Below are positions 44,620 to 54,181 of a stretch of DNA of 64,000 nucleotides, one piece after another. The translations under genes were made by a program, and so were the position numbers. The notes beneath the pieces were generated by a model. It ran no database searches. It was not told where the DNA came from and saw only the letters and a program-made list of their open reading frames with translations. Origin of the DNA: CAZHCA01 sp964530825 (GTDB lineage Bacteria > Bacteroidota > Bacteroidia > Chitinophagales > Saprospiraceae); the NCBI GenBank assembly GCA_964530825.1, contig CAZHCA010000020.1, positions 1 to 64,000 of the forward strand, given 5' to 3'. How positions within the stretch are numbered: the first letter of the stretch is position 1; each line of letters opens with the position of its first letter.

Positions 44620-45073
44620 TTACTGATCTCGAGGTGACGTAAAAAATAAGCATGAACGGATTATTCCAAAAAAGCGGAACACGGCACGCTTAAAAATAGG
44701 CCTAGAGGGGCCGCGCAGCTGTCCCTCTCCTAATAACAGAATGACCAAGGGAAGAAATGCGGTAACGCCAAATAACAATTCATAATACCAGGGTAAAAAC
44801 CCATAGCCTCCCAAAAGAAAGTGCCCTGTGGAAATAGGACCAGTTCGCTCAGCATAAAACCCCAAAAACAGCAGCCATGCCCATGCGGCTGCTTGGATTA
44901 CGCAATTGGAACATTCCCTGACGCAGTCCTTCGGCGAATAGGAAGAACGTCATTACCCCGAGCATTATCAAGTGAACGAATCCAATGACGTAATTGCGAA
45001 TTGAATATGCTGCTTTTGCATTGAAATGGTGTGCTATTTCCAGCAAACCTGAAGCGGGTGGGTGGTACCCCAC
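44620..45073 (-). pseudogene. Frameshifted remnant of a multi-helix membrane protein
   Basis: Three minus-strand frames together give a continuous membrane-protein sequence. The first (from 45073) reads SIRNYVIGFVHLIMLGVM to MGMAAVFGVL and stops at TGA near 44850. A second continues FMLSELVLFPQGTFFWEA. The third reads GGYGFLPWYYELLFGVTAF followed by LPLVILLLGEGQ, ending at 44620. Each piece is strongly hydrophobic, with helices in the right order. I recall similar text in uncharacterised Bacteroidota membrane proteins. The 5' part of the gene is missing; its decay follows immediately on the PdeM gene. Confidence 0.62.
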
Positions 45074-45085
45074 CCGCCCTTATTT

Positions 45086-45733
45086 TCACATCTCCATCAC
45101 TACCTCTTCTGCCACCACGTAAACCCGATCCCCCATCTTAGGCCGGATGGGCGCAGTACCGGTAAACGCGCCAAAGGCCGGCAGGATGCCGTTCCGCTCG
45201 CCAAAATAAAAACAGGGTAGCTTCAGGCGCTGACGCGCCCGCCCGTTGAGTAAAACACTAGGATGGATGTGTCCGGCCAGATTATATGCCGACTCCGGTA
45301 CGGCTTCCATAGGATGGTGCGAAAAAAGAAAAGGCAAGCAGGCCAGTGGAGCCTCATGTACTACCAGATTCGCCATCGCGTAAGCAGCATCATCCAGGAT
45401 GTCGTGGTTGCCTTTTACCAGCTCGAAACAGATAGCCGGAAAACGAACTAACAGTCCGCAGAATTCATCCCACTCCTGGTTATAATCGCTATGGAAAAGG
45501 TCGCCCAGGAACAGCACCCGCTCCGGCGCAAACTCCAACAATAGCCCAATCAACTTATCAATATTGACGTTGCGCACCTCAGCCGGCACCGCGATGCCCG
45601 CACGTCGGAAGTGAGTCGCTTTCCCCAAATGGAGGTCGGCCAGCAATAAGCTTGCGCCTTCCACCCAGTAAGCGGCACGCCATGGATGAAGGAATAACTG
45701 CTGACCGGCAACATTCGCTGTGGCTGTAGTCAT
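45086..45733 (-). CDS. pdeM: Ligase-associated DNA damage response phosphoesterase PdeM
   Basis: A 215-residue calcineurin-like metallophosphoesterase. Metal-ligand motifs are LLADLHLGKATHFRRAG near residues 30-46, LFLGDLFHSD near 75-84, VKGNHDIL near 103-110, FLFSHHPM near 135-142 and LAGHIHPSV near 151-159. In other bacteria this family clusters with an Lhr-like helicase, an ATP ligase and an MBL exonuclease as a repair set; here the helicase is 141 nt upstream on the same strand. The actual nucleic-acid substrate is not known from sequence. Confidence 0.9.
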   Translation of the reverse strand: MTTATANVAGQQLFLHPWRAAYWVEGASLLLADLHLGKATHFRRAGIAVPAEVRNVNIDKLIGLLLEFAPERVLFLGDLFHSDYNQEWDEFCGLLVRFPAICFELVKGNHDILDDAAYAMANLVVHEAPLACLPFLFSHHPMEAVPESAYNLAGHIHPSVLLNGRARQRLKLPCFYFGERNGILPAFGAFTGTAPIRPKMGDRVYVVAEEVVMEM

Positions 45734-45874
45734 AGGGTGAAGTTAGGAAATTGTGCATGGGCAGATACCCTCAGCCTTTGGTTTTTCTAAGGAATACGAA
45801 TAAAGATCTTCTCCTACGGTGTCGGTCGATTGAGCCAATTCAACCAAAGGTCACAAACTAGCCTAACTGCAGCC

Positions 45875-48322
45875 TCACCGCTCCAGCTGTAATTGCATCT
45901 TACGCACCCGGTCTTCCAGCTTTTCGGAACTCAGGCGCTCGCGCAGTCGATCCACAATGATCGGAAAAGCGAAGGGGGTGGCACGCGCCGGTTGTTTTAA
46001 TACGATCTGCTGGGCCCGGATGCGGTTCAGGGCGGATCGAAGACGGGCCTCCTCCAATTGAAAGGTCATAACCTCGTCGTAGGCTTGAGCCAGCAACAGG
46101 TTGTTGGGCTCGTAATCGGAAAAAACATCGAAAAAGAGCTGGGAAGAAGACTGCAGATGCTTTTCCTTTTTTTGTTTTCCCGGAAAACCTTTGAATACCA
46201 AACCCGCCAAGCTCGCAATATCGCGAAATCGGCGCCGGGCCAATTCCGCCGCATTAATACTGGATTGAATGTCGGCACTCAGTTCGCCGATGCGAAACAG
46301 ATCGTTATCCAAGGCTTCTTCGATAGGAATAGGCTGGTCGCAGAGCAATTCAAAACCATAGTCATTCATGGCGATAGAAAAACTTCGAGGCGCCAGTTGC
46401 GCAATCCGGTAGGCCATCAAGGAGCCCATACCTTCGTGTACAAGACGCCCTTCAAAGGGATAGAAAACCAAATGGTATCCCTCGCGGCTTTTGAAGTACT
46501 CGATCAAGCACTCTTCCTCGCTGGGTATATGCGAGCGTTCGCGCTGTACTTCGAGCAGGGGCGCCAGCGTCTGCAGCTCAATATCTTTTAACTCACCCCG
46601 CCTGGCTTCTTCCATCTTGCGCCGCATGAAGGCCGATAGCTGGGAAGAAAGGGGCATGCGGCCGCCCATCCAAGCCGGTACTTTTCCCGTTTTTTTCTTA
46701 CTGCGCCGCACCTGTACTGTCATTTCTTTAATACGCACCAGCTCCAAGCTACGCCCAGCAAACCAAAATACATCACCGGGTTTGAGCTGGGCGATAAACC
46801 ACTCTTCGATAGTTCCCAGATATCCGCCGCTCACGAATTTGACCCGCATGTTGCTATCGCCGGTGATCGCTCCGATGGACAGGCGGTGGCGCATAGCTAC
46901 CCGGCGACTATCGACAAAGTAACGGCCACCCTCCACCAACACTTTTTTGTATTCATCGTAGGCTTGCAAGGAATTGCCGCCTGTTACGATAAAGTCGAGC
47001 ACCCAGGCCCATTCTTCGTCGGTTATGCTGGCAAAAGCGTACGTTCGCCGTACCTCCGGCAGAATTTCTTCGGGGCGGAAACCCTCCGATACAGCCAGGG
47101 TTACCAAATATTGCATCAGCAGGTCAAAGCAGCGAATATAAGGCAGGCGGTTTTCCAAATGCCCTTCCGCGATGGCCGTGCGCAGGGCGGCGCCTTCCAT
47201 CAACTCCAGGGAATGCGTGGGTACAAAGTAGATTCGACTGCGGGCGCCCGGCTGGTGGCCGCTGCGGCCGGCCCGCTGTACAAAGCGCGCAACTCCTTTT
47301 GCGCTGCCCACCTGAATGATGGTCTCGACCGGTCGAAAGTCGACACCCAGATCGAGACTAGAGGTACAAACTACCGCTTTAAGGACGCCCTCGTGCAAAG
47401 CATCTTCTACCCAACCGCGCAGGTCGCGACTGATGGATCCATGGTGCATAGCCAGCACACCCGCCAGTTCCGGGTCGGCTTCGAGCAGACGCTGGTACCA
47501 GATCTCGCATTGGGCACGGGTATTGGTAAAAATTAACGTACTGGTGCTGTTATTGATGATCGGGAGTACTTTTTCCAGCAGCTTTACGCCTAAGTGGCCT
47601 GCCCAAGGGAAAGTCTCGATTTCGTCGGGTAGAATAGATGAGACTTCAATCTCTTTTCGGATTTCAGCGCGTACGATGGCTAGTGTCTCGGCGGGTGCCT
47701 CCGGCCCGTGCAATACGGCAATGGCTTCCTCCATGTTCCCAATGGTAGCCGAGATACCCCACACGCGCATACCTGGCAACATCCCGCGCAGACGAGAGAG
47801 CGCTAATTCGGTAAGTACTCCCCGCTTGGAACCAATCAGCTCGTGCCATTCATCTACCACAATAGCCTCCAGGTGGGAAAAAAACTTTGGATAACCTTTA
47901 CTGGCTAAAAGTAGATGCAAACTCTCCGGTGTGGTGATTAAGATTTGGGGTGGGTTGCGTTTCTGGCGCTGGCGCTCGCTGCTGGAGGTATCGCCGGTAC
48001 GAAGGGCAATTTCCCAATCCAATCCAAGTCCGTGCGCTGCCCTCTGCGCAGCTTGCTGGATTTCGCGGCTCAGGGCCCGGATGGGGGTAATCCAAATGGC
48101 ACGCAGCCCTGTATTGGCGTCACTAGTAGCGGCCGTATTCAACCCCTCCAGCAGAATGGGTACCATCAAGGAGTAAGTTTTTCCGCTTCCAGTAGGGGCG
48201 TTGACTAACCCCTGCTTACCCGACAAATAAGCCAGCCACGCTTCCCGCTGAAAGGGAAAGGGCGACCAGCCTTGTTCTTCGAACCATGTGTCCGCCCGGT
48301 GTATCCATTTTTGATTGGTCAT
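45875..48322 (-). CDS. Ligase-associated DNA damage response DEXH helicase (Lhr-core type)
   Basis: An 815-residue SF2 helicase. Motif I is NAPTGSGKTYSL near residues 40-51, motif II VVDEWHEL (DEWH box) near 160-167, motif III SATIGN near 190-195, motif VI QRAGRSGHQPG near 348-358. The C-terminal half carries the winged-helix and beta-sheet insertion of Lhr-type proteins. It is the helicase partner of the ligase-associated repair set. A terminator-like hairpin ends only nucleotides before its ATG on the minus strand, so expression of this gene may depend on readthrough or on a promoter inside that hairpin. Confidence 0.93.
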   Translation of the reverse strand: MTNQKWIHRADTWFEEQGWSPFPFQREAWLAYLSGKQGLVNAPTGSGKTYSLMVPILLEGLNTAATSDANTGLRAIWITPIRALSREIQQAAQRAAHGLGLDWEIALRTGDTSSSERQRQKRNPPQILITTPESLHLLLASKGYPKFFSHLEAIVVDEWHELIGSKRGVLTELALSRLRGMLPGMRVWGISATIGNMEEAIAVLHGPEAPAETLAIVRAEIRKEIEVSSILPDEIETFPWAGHLGVKLLEKVLPIINNSTSTLIFTNTRAQCEIWYQRLLEADPELAGVLAMHHGSISRDLRGWVEDALHEGVLKAVVCTSSLDLGVDFRPVETIIQVGSAKGVARFVQRAGRSGHQPGARSRIYFVPTHSLELMEGAALRTAIAEGHLENRLPYIRCFDLLMQYLVTLAVSEGFRPEEILPEVRRTYAFASITDEEWAWVLDFIVTGGNSLQAYDEYKKVLVEGGRYFVDSRRVAMRHRLSIGAITGDSNMRVKFVSGGYLGTIEEWFIAQLKPGDVFWFAGRSLELVRIKEMTVQVRRSKKKTGKVPAWMGGRMPLSSQLSAFMRRKMEEARRGELKDIELQTLAPLLEVQRERSHIPSEEECLIEYFKSREGYHLVFYPFEGRLVHEGMGSLMAYRIAQLAPRSFSIAMNDYGFELLCDQPIPIEEALDNDLFRIGELSADIQSSINAAELARRRFRDIASLAGLVFKGFPGKQKKEKHLQSSSQLFFDVFSDYEPNNLLLAQAYDEVMTFQLEEARLRSALNRIRAQQIVLKQPARATPFAFPIIVDRLRERLSSEKLEDRVRKMQLQLER

Positions 48323-48378
48323 AAAAAAAGCAACCTATGCAACGTGTGGAACAGTCCACATAGCTAAAGGTTGCTTTT
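48323..48378 (-). terminator. Terminator-like hairpin abutting the helicase start codon
   Basis: On the minus strand AAAAGCAACCT pairs with AGGTTGCTTTT, with an inner TGTGGA/TCCACA stem around CTGT; the run of seven U residues ends immediately before the helicase ATG at 48322. It follows the DUF4136 gene stop by about 50 nt and would end that transcript. Confidence 0.72.
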
Positions 48379-48426
48379 GGCTCCTTACTCAGTAGAGCAA
48401 GGCGCAATAAAATGGCATATGAAACC

Positions 48427-48960
48427 CTAGGCTTCCGGTTGGCGGGCGCCCTTGGGTGGATAGTTTTTAAACATATCTTCCATAGCGTTATTGATCTTGC
48501 GGGTTATAGCTGCCGGCTTGCCGCTGGTCAGCGTACCCTGGGTTGATCCCCGCCAAATTAATTGCTCTTTTTCGGCATCTACCAGGTCGACAATCAATTC
48601 ACCTTCTACGTATTCAAAAACGTCGGGGCCGCCGGCCCAGCCGAATCGCCAGTAGCGATATCCGTAGTCGCGCACATCAATTTTTTCTTCCGTAGCGACG
48701 TGGTATTTTACTTCCAATTCGGCATTTTCATCCTGCGGCTCTAGGCCTTTTTTCCGCAACTCCTCACGGATAGCCCGGTCGATTCTCTGCTCGATGAGCT
48801 GGCTTACACGAGGATCCTCACTTGTCATTCCGGCGATATCAAAGGTTTCGTACTTCGTAAAGTCGGCTTTGGTATCATAATCGTACATGGTCTGGTAAGA
48901 CGAACAAGACCCAAGACTCAATAGCAAAACCAACACACTTATACTTCGCAATAGTCGCAT
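48427..48960 (-). CDS. DUF4136 domain lipoprotein
   Basis: A 177-residue protein from ATG 48960 (MRLLRSISVLVLLLSLGSC), which gives a canonical lipoprotein signal with Cys19; an ATG 27 nt upstream is also open. The mature part begins YDYDTKADFTKYETFDIAG and ends with LIWRGSTQGTLTSGKPAAITRKINNAMEDMFKNYPP, the usual DUF4136 pattern. Function of DUF4136 is unknown. It lies 68 nt after the zinc metalloprotease gene on the same strand and before the helicase, within the DNA-repair neighbourhood but not functionally linked to it. Confidence 0.88.
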   Translation of the reverse strand: MRLLRSISVLVLLLSLGSCSSYQTMYDYDTKADFTKYETFDIAGMTSEDPRVSQLIEQRIDRAIREELRKKGLEPQDENAELEVKYHVATEEKIDVRDYGYRYWRFGWAGGPDVFEYVEGELIVDLVDAEKEQLIWRGSTQGTLTSGKPAAITRKINNAMEDMFKNYPPKGARQPEA

Positions 48961-49028
48961 AATCACTCTTTTGGTTCTGTTTTTCATTTAATTTACTCTC
49001 GTAACACGAACCCAAAAAGATTGTGCGA

Positions 49029-51464
49029 TCAGTACCCGCAACCAATCGGTGACCCGTCGGGCAGGTCTGGAATGGCGGGTAATTTGTACCGCAGTGGATC
49101 TGCTTTAAATTGCTGGATCTCTCTTTGTAAATAAGCAATATGGGCTTCGAGGGCGGGCGTGCGACGGGCTCGGCCCTCCAGTTCGTTCTCCAACTCTTGG
49201 GCGACTTGCCAAGCCGTTGCCGCCACCTGGCGGTTGATATCGCGGTCGCCAGCTAATTGGAGTACATGGTGCACAAAGACCTTTTCTACTGCACGTGCAA
49301 TTTCTGCATCTAGGCCACCTTGCCGTTGATCGGCACGTACGCTTTCTGCTGCTAATCGCATTACTTCGTAAGGCGATGGATAACTATCATCCTGTGCGTG
49401 TTGCGCAATCAGGCGCGACAGCCGTTGCGGATTGAGCATAAAAGCCAGGGTATGGGTTGCAGCAGCTTCAGCCGCAGCCAGGGGGTCAAAACCCATTCCC
49501 GTGTACGTCTTGAACAGCTCCCGGTCTCGGGTATATCCCGGCGGCTGGGGTGGGATCAATCCGATCACATCCTCCGGAATCATCAGATAATCTGGCTCTA
49601 CCGTTTCCAGAAGCGCTTCGATCGCCTCTCGCTGCACTGCCGGATCAACGGGTTTGACGACTTCGCCCGTATCACCCCGCATAGCATAGTTGTATTCCAC
49701 CCCTCCAACCATTTTGGATACGGCCTCCACCTGGTAGCGATGACTCAGGTAAAGTGGCGCCAACACGCGCTCCAATTGTCCCATCGGACTACCTTCGGGT
49801 ATATTTTTTTCTCCGAAACGGTCCAGCGCCTGCCTACGCATACGACCTAAACGATAAAGTTCGGCCACTGCCGATTTGCCATTATCCCACAAATGGGCCA
49901 GCGGATGGGCGCCGTAAGCCGGCCGGGCATCACGGTCTGTAATGTAGTACAATCCCATAGCGTCATTTTCATTTAAAATAGCCTTGAGCGCTTCTGACTC
50001 GTCGGTGCCCTCCGTAAAGTCCTGATAGCCATACTGAATGGCACGTTTATCCCATGCTCCGATACCCGTATCATAGGCTTGAGAAAAATCCATTTTGCCC
50101 TTTTCGTCTAACTGGATAAAGGGGTGCGGATAATCCATCACGGAAGCCCGATCGTCGGTACTGGCCGCAAAATTGTGCGCCAGGCCCAGCGTGTGCCCTA
50201 CTTCGTGGGCCGATAATTGTCGCAACCGGGCCAATGCCATCGCCTGCAGGCGCGGATCGGGTATTTTCCCTGCGGCGTAAGCTTCAACCAGGCCCTGCGC
50301 AAGGAGAAAGTCTTGGCGCACGCGGAGGGAACCCAATAAAACGTGTCCCTTTATGATCTCTCCCGTACGCGGATCGGCAACCATACTGCCGTACGACCAG
50401 CCCCGAGTCGAGCGGTGCACCCAGTTAATGACGTTATAGCGAACATCCATTGGATCAGCGCCTTTCGGAAGCATTTCTACCCGAAAAGCATCCCGATAGC
50501 CAGCCGCCTCGAAAGCTTGATTCCACCAGCGGGCGCCTTCCAATAGCGCTGAGCGCACCGGCTCGGGCGTACCCGGGTCGAGGTAATATATGATGGGCTC
50601 GACCGGTTCGCTGATTGCCGCTTCGGGATTTTTCTTCCCCAGCCGATGTCGATAGATCAAGTGCTTTTCCAAAGGCTGGTCGATGGGTGTCGCATAGTCA
50701 AAATAGCTGTTGGGAAAATACCCACAGCGCGGATCAAAAGCACGCGGCTCGAAACCCGGCCCGGGCAGTTCGACGAAGCTGTGATGCATGTTGACCGTCA
50801 GAGCAGATGGCGTAGGCGTCACGGAACGTATCATACCGCCAGCCGGGCTCCCTTCAAACGTTATGATAGCATCGAAATCAGTATTTTTGGGGAATGCCTT
50901 GCTGCGCTCCAGATGAATGGCCGACCGGCTCTTATCGACTTTATAGTTGCCTTGCTTACGCTGCTTCAATCGACCGGCAACACCATGGGCATCGCGCAGC
51001 AGAAAGGACGTAAGGTTGATCAGCACCGCCTCATCCGATTCCGCTTCGATTTTGAATCCCGCCAGGACGGAGCGTGCGAAAGCCTCACGCACCGACTGCC
51101 GCTCGAGGGCATTATCGCTCTCTGCCCGGTAGCGGTAGTTAGGCTGCTCGAGTAAAAGCTTCGGACCTACCCGGCGGAATAGCACGATGCGGGTGTCGCC
51201 CAGTTGATTTCGGTCCAGACCGATATCGTTAGAACCGATCCCCGCCGAAAGGGAATTGACGTAAATAAATTCTTGATTGATTTTATCGACGACGAGCCAG
51301 ATTTCGCCTTTTCCGGGGTCCCAGTAAAAGTCAAAGAATCCGGAATAGGCTTCCATACCATCTACCTTATCAGCGATAGCCGGCAGCCCTTGCTCTTGTC
51401 CGAATAAAAAGCCTACCCTTCCGCACAGGAAGAACAACAATAGCATCGATGTACGCATACCCAT
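49029..51464 (-). CDS. Exported zinc metalloprotease (DUF5117/DUF4953 type)
   Basis: An 811-residue protein from ATG 51464 (MGMRTSMLLLFFLCGRVG signal); an upstream ATG at 51515 is also open. The DUF5117-like propeptide part spans about residues 40-220 and the catalytic domain contains HEVGHTLGLAHNF near residue 420 (HExxHxxGxxH) followed by SVMDYPHPF. A C-terminal domain of about 300 residues follows. These proteins are widespread in Bacteroidota, presumed extracytoplasmic proteases of unknown substrate. It interrupts the repair cluster between the DNA ligase (59 nt upstream) and DUF4136/helicase genes. Confidence 0.9.
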   Translation of the reverse strand: MGMRTSMLLLFFLCGRVGFLFGQEQGLPAIADKVDGMEAYSGFFDFYWDPGKGEIWLVVDKINQEFIYVNSLSAGIGSNDIGLDRNQLGDTRIVLFRRVGPKLLLEQPNYRYRAESDNALERQSVREAFARSVLAGFKIEAESDEAVLINLTSFLLRDAHGVAGRLKQRKQGNYKVDKSRSAIHLERSKAFPKNTDFDAIITFEGSPAGGMIRSVTPTPSALTVNMHHSFVELPGPGFEPRAFDPRCGYFPNSYFDYATPIDQPLEKHLIYRHRLGKKNPEAAISEPVEPIIYYLDPGTPEPVRSALLEGARWWNQAFEAAGYRDAFRVEMLPKGADPMDVRYNVINWVHRSTRGWSYGSMVADPRTGEIIKGHVLLGSLRVRQDFLLAQGLVEAYAAGKIPDPRLQAMALARLRQLSAHEVGHTLGLAHNFAASTDDRASVMDYPHPFIQLDEKGKMDFSQAYDTGIGAWDKRAIQYGYQDFTEGTDESEALKAILNENDAMGLYYITDRDARPAYGAHPLAHLWDNGKSAVAELYRLGRMRRQALDRFGEKNIPEGSPMGQLERVLAPLYLSHRYQVEAVSKMVGGVEYNYAMRGDTGEVVKPVDPAVQREAIEALLETVEPDYLMIPEDVIGLIPPQPPGYTRDRELFKTYTGMGFDPLAAAEAAATHTLAFMLNPQRLSRLIAQHAQDDSYPSPYEVMRLAAESVRADQRQGGLDAEIARAVEKVFVHHVLQLAGDRDINRQVAATAWQVAQELENELEGRARRTPALEAHIAYLQREIQQFKADPLRYKLPAIPDLPDGSPIGCGY

Positions 51465-51523
51465 TTTTTTAATTGAAAAAAGGAGCACAGAAAATAACAA
51501 AAATGGCGGGGCCAAAGAAATGG

Positions 51524-53134
51524 TTAACCTTCTTCTCCCTGGTTGGTGTAAACCGTTAACATTCGGTGCAAGTCTTCCAGGGTATTGGCTTCTTCGATAG
51601 GCTTGTCCTTGCGCCAGCGATTCATGCGCGGGAAGCGCAGGGCAACCCCCGATTTATGTCGATTGGAGGCCTGAATACCTTCAAAGGCAATTTCAAAAAC
51701 GTAGGTAGGCTTAACCGAGCGCACCGGACCGAAACGCTCTACGGTATTGCGGCGCACCCAGCTGGTAATTTCGCGAAACTCTTTATCTGTAAGGCCCGAA
51801 TAAGCCTTGGTGAAGGGTACCAGCTCTGTACCGTTCCAAACGGCAAAGGTGAAATCCGTGAAAAGATTGGCCCTCCGACCATGCCCGCGCTGAGCATAGA
51901 TCATCACCGCATCAATCACCAGCGGGTCGACCTTCCACTTCCACCAGTCACCTCGCCGCCGGCCAGCCCGGTACGCCGAGTCGCGCTTTTTTATCATCAG
52001 GCCCTCGCTATGATAACGGCGGGCGTTGCGTCTCGCTTCCTCGAGTTGGGACCATTCCTCGAAAGGAACAGCCTCTGACAGCAGGAGCGTGCCACCCGCG
52101 TCGTTTCGTTCGATGAGCTTCTCCAGCAGGGCTCGTCTGTGCGCTAAAGGCTTTTCTCGAATATCTTGCCCCTCCCATTCGAGCAGGTCGTAGGCAATCA
52201 ATACGATCGGCGCTTTTTCCAAAATTTTTTTGGTAAGGTTTTTGCGTCCGATGCGTGTCTGTAAGGCCTGAAAAGTCAGAGGCGCGCCGTTTTTAAAGGG
52301 CATAATCTCACCGTCCAAGACCGTACCATCGGGTAAAATATCGGCCAGGGGGTGAAACTCCGGAAATTTATCAGTTACCAATTCCTCTCCCCTGGACCAG
52401 ACGAAGAGTGTGCCTTGGCGAACAATGAGCTGACCCCGAATCCCATCCCATTTGTTTTCGGCCTGCCAACCGGGTGGGTCGCCGAGGGTGGCAGGGTCAT
52501 CCTCCAATGGATAAGCCAGATAAAAAGGATAAGGTCGCGACACATCATCGAGCGGATCTTCTGACAAAACCAGCTCTTCGAACGTGGTTTCGGCAGGTGT
52601 CCAGTTACCCATCAGGCGGTGGGCCAGTTTGTTTTCGTCGATCGCCGTGTAGTGCGACAGCGCACGCACCATTAGCTTTTGAGATACGCCCACCCGGAAG
52701 CTACCCGTTATCAGCTTATTAAAAATAAATCGCTGTCGGCGGTCTAATTGTCGCCAGGCAGCAAAAACGCAAGCGCGGCGTCCTTCCTCATCCTGGTCGC
52801 CCATGGCGATAACGTATTGGATCCAGTAGGTTAGACTGTGGTCACTCTCTGCTTCCGGATCGGGCAGTACCAGGGTAATGGTTTCTGCCAAATCACCAAC
52901 CACGTGGTACGATTCTTCGAATAACCACAGAGGGATTTGCGCGTATTCGGCCGCCCAATGGCGTAGAAAAGTAGTATTTACTTTGCGCTTGGGCCTTCGG
53001 TGCGAGAGCAAGGCGATGGTCCACAGCTTATCACTATCGGAGGCCCGTCGAAAGTAATCGGCCAAGGCAGCCACCTTCATATTGGTCTTGGTGGTCTGAT
53101 CGAGCTGAGTGAACAACGATGCAAATTGCTTCAT
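51524..53134 (-). CDS. ATP-dependent DNA ligase of the ligase-associated repair set
   Basis: A 536-residue ATP-dependent ligase. The N-terminal helical domain (about residues 1-190) precedes the adenylation domain with nucleophile Lys228 in AENKWDGIRGQ, then TVLDGEIMPF near 270, and the C-terminal OB fold with WWKWKVDPL near 392 and KPTYVFEIAFEGIQ near 483. It seals nicks using ATP, in contrast to the essential NAD-dependent LigA. Its ATG overlaps the stop region of the upstream exonuclease gene by 4 nt, indicating coupled translation. It belongs with the exonuclease, Lhr helicase and PdeM. Confidence 0.92.
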   Translation of the reverse strand: MKQFASLFTQLDQTTKTNMKVAALADYFRRASDSDKLWTIALLSHRRPKRKVNTTFLRHWAAEYAQIPLWLFEESYHVVGDLAETITLVLPDPEAESDHSLTYWIQYVIAMGDQDEEGRRACVFAAWRQLDRRQRFIFNKLITGSFRVGVSQKLMVRALSHYTAIDENKLAHRLMGNWTPAETTFEELVLSEDPLDDVSRPYPFYLAYPLEDDPATLGDPPGWQAENKWDGIRGQLIVRQGTLFVWSRGEELVTDKFPEFHPLADILPDGTVLDGEIMPFKNGAPLTFQALQTRIGRKNLTKKILEKAPIVLIAYDLLEWEGQDIREKPLAHRRALLEKLIERNDAGGTLLLSEAVPFEEWSQLEEARRNARRYHSEGLMIKKRDSAYRAGRRRGDWWKWKVDPLVIDAVMIYAQRGHGRRANLFTDFTFAVWNGTELVPFTKAYSGLTDKEFREITSWVRRNTVERFGPVRSVKPTYVFEIAFEGIQASNRHKSGVALRFPRMNRWRKDKPIEEANTLEDLHRMLTVYTNQGEEG

Positions 53135-54162
53135 GCCTGGTCTCCTTTTTCCTCCGTTTCGCTAGTTTCACCCATTTCCCAGAGCTCCCCTTCAAATTCG
53201 GTGGCTTCCACCCTGGCATCAAAGCCTTGCTCCTGCAGCCAACGAGAAAAGATCTCGGTATACCCATGCGTAGCTACAATACGCTGAGCGCCGGTCTCGG
53301 CAATGGCTTGATTCAGCCCGTCCCAATCGGCGTGGTCGGAGAGTGCAAAACCGCGGTCGACGTTCCGCCGACGGCGGGCGCCGCGGAGCGACATCCAGCC
53401 TGAAGCTGAAGCGATAGAAGGGTTCTTGAATTTCTTCATCCAGGGTGATCCAATAGCAGAAGGGGTTGCAATGACCAAACTACCGGGATAATCGGACGCT
53501 TTTTGCGCGCCACTTACTTTTTCGGTTGCGGGTAGGTCAATCCCTTGCTTGCGAATGACCTCATTGACGTTTTCGACAGCGCCGTGGGTGTAGACAGACC
53601 CGATAGAGGTATCCAGGCTCCACAGAATGCGTTGTGCCTTACCCAGTGCGTAGCCCGACAAGATACTCACCCGGCCGGCCCCGGCGTTCGTTCGCCACCA
53701 GTTGTTGATCTCTTCAAGAATCGCCTCCTGTGGTTTCCACTTATAGACCGGAAGACCGAAGGTGCATTCAGTAATAAAGGTATGACAACGGATGGGTTCA
53801 AAAGGGGTCGCCAAGCCATCGTCCTCCAGCTTGTAATCGCCAGAAACGACCCAGATCTCTCCGCGATATGCTATCCGAATCTGGGCCGAACCCAGAATGT
53901 GGCCGGCCGGATGGAAAGAAAATTGTACTCCATTAATGGTTACCACTTCGCCATAAGGCACAGTCTGTATATTGACATTACCGAGCCGGTAGCGAATAAC
54001 GGGCTGGGCAGCCTGGGTACAAAGGTAGTGCCGGTGCCCCCAGCGAGAGTGGTCGGCATGCCCGTGGGTGATCAGCGCGCGCGGTACGGGCTTCCAGGGG
54101 TCGATGTATACATCGGCCGCAGCGCAGTAAATCCCTTTATTAGTGAATTCCAATAACGCCAT
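53131..54162 (-). CDS. Ligase-associated DNA damage response exonuclease (MBL fold)
   Basis: A 343-residue metallo-beta-lactamase-fold nuclease from ATG 54162 (MALLEFTNKGIYC), preferred over an ATG at 54234 because the latter adds 24 unconserved residues and overlaps the upstream gene. The metal site begins at ITHGHADHSRWG near residues 30-41, with FHPAGHILGSAQI near 82-94 and SGDYKLEDDG near 106. Its beta-CASP-like second half ends in ALSDHADWDGL and VATHGYTEIFSRWL. It should process DNA ends for the ligase, with which it overlaps by 4 nt. Confidence 0.9.
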   Translation of the reverse strand: MALLEFTNKGIYCAAADVYIDPWKPVPRALITHGHADHSRWGHRHYLCTQAAQPVIRYRLGNVNIQTVPYGEVVTINGVQFSFHPAGHILGSAQIRIAYRGEIWVVSGDYKLEDDGLATPFEPIRCHTFITECTFGLPVYKWKPQEAILEEINNWWRTNAGAGRVSILSGYALGKAQRILWSLDTSIGSVYTHGAVENVNEVIRKQGIDLPATEKVSGAQKASDYPGSLVIATPSAIGSPWMKKFKNPSIASASGWMSLRGARRRRNVDRGFALSDHADWDGLNQAIAETGAQRIVATHGYTEIFSRWLQEQGFDARVEATEFEGELWEMGETSETEEKGDQA

Positions 54163-54181
54163 GTATCTGGCCAAACAACTA

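Noticed and set aside
52474..52722. Plus-strand frames inside the DNA ligase region
   Set aside because: They are shadows of the ligase frame and show no motif.
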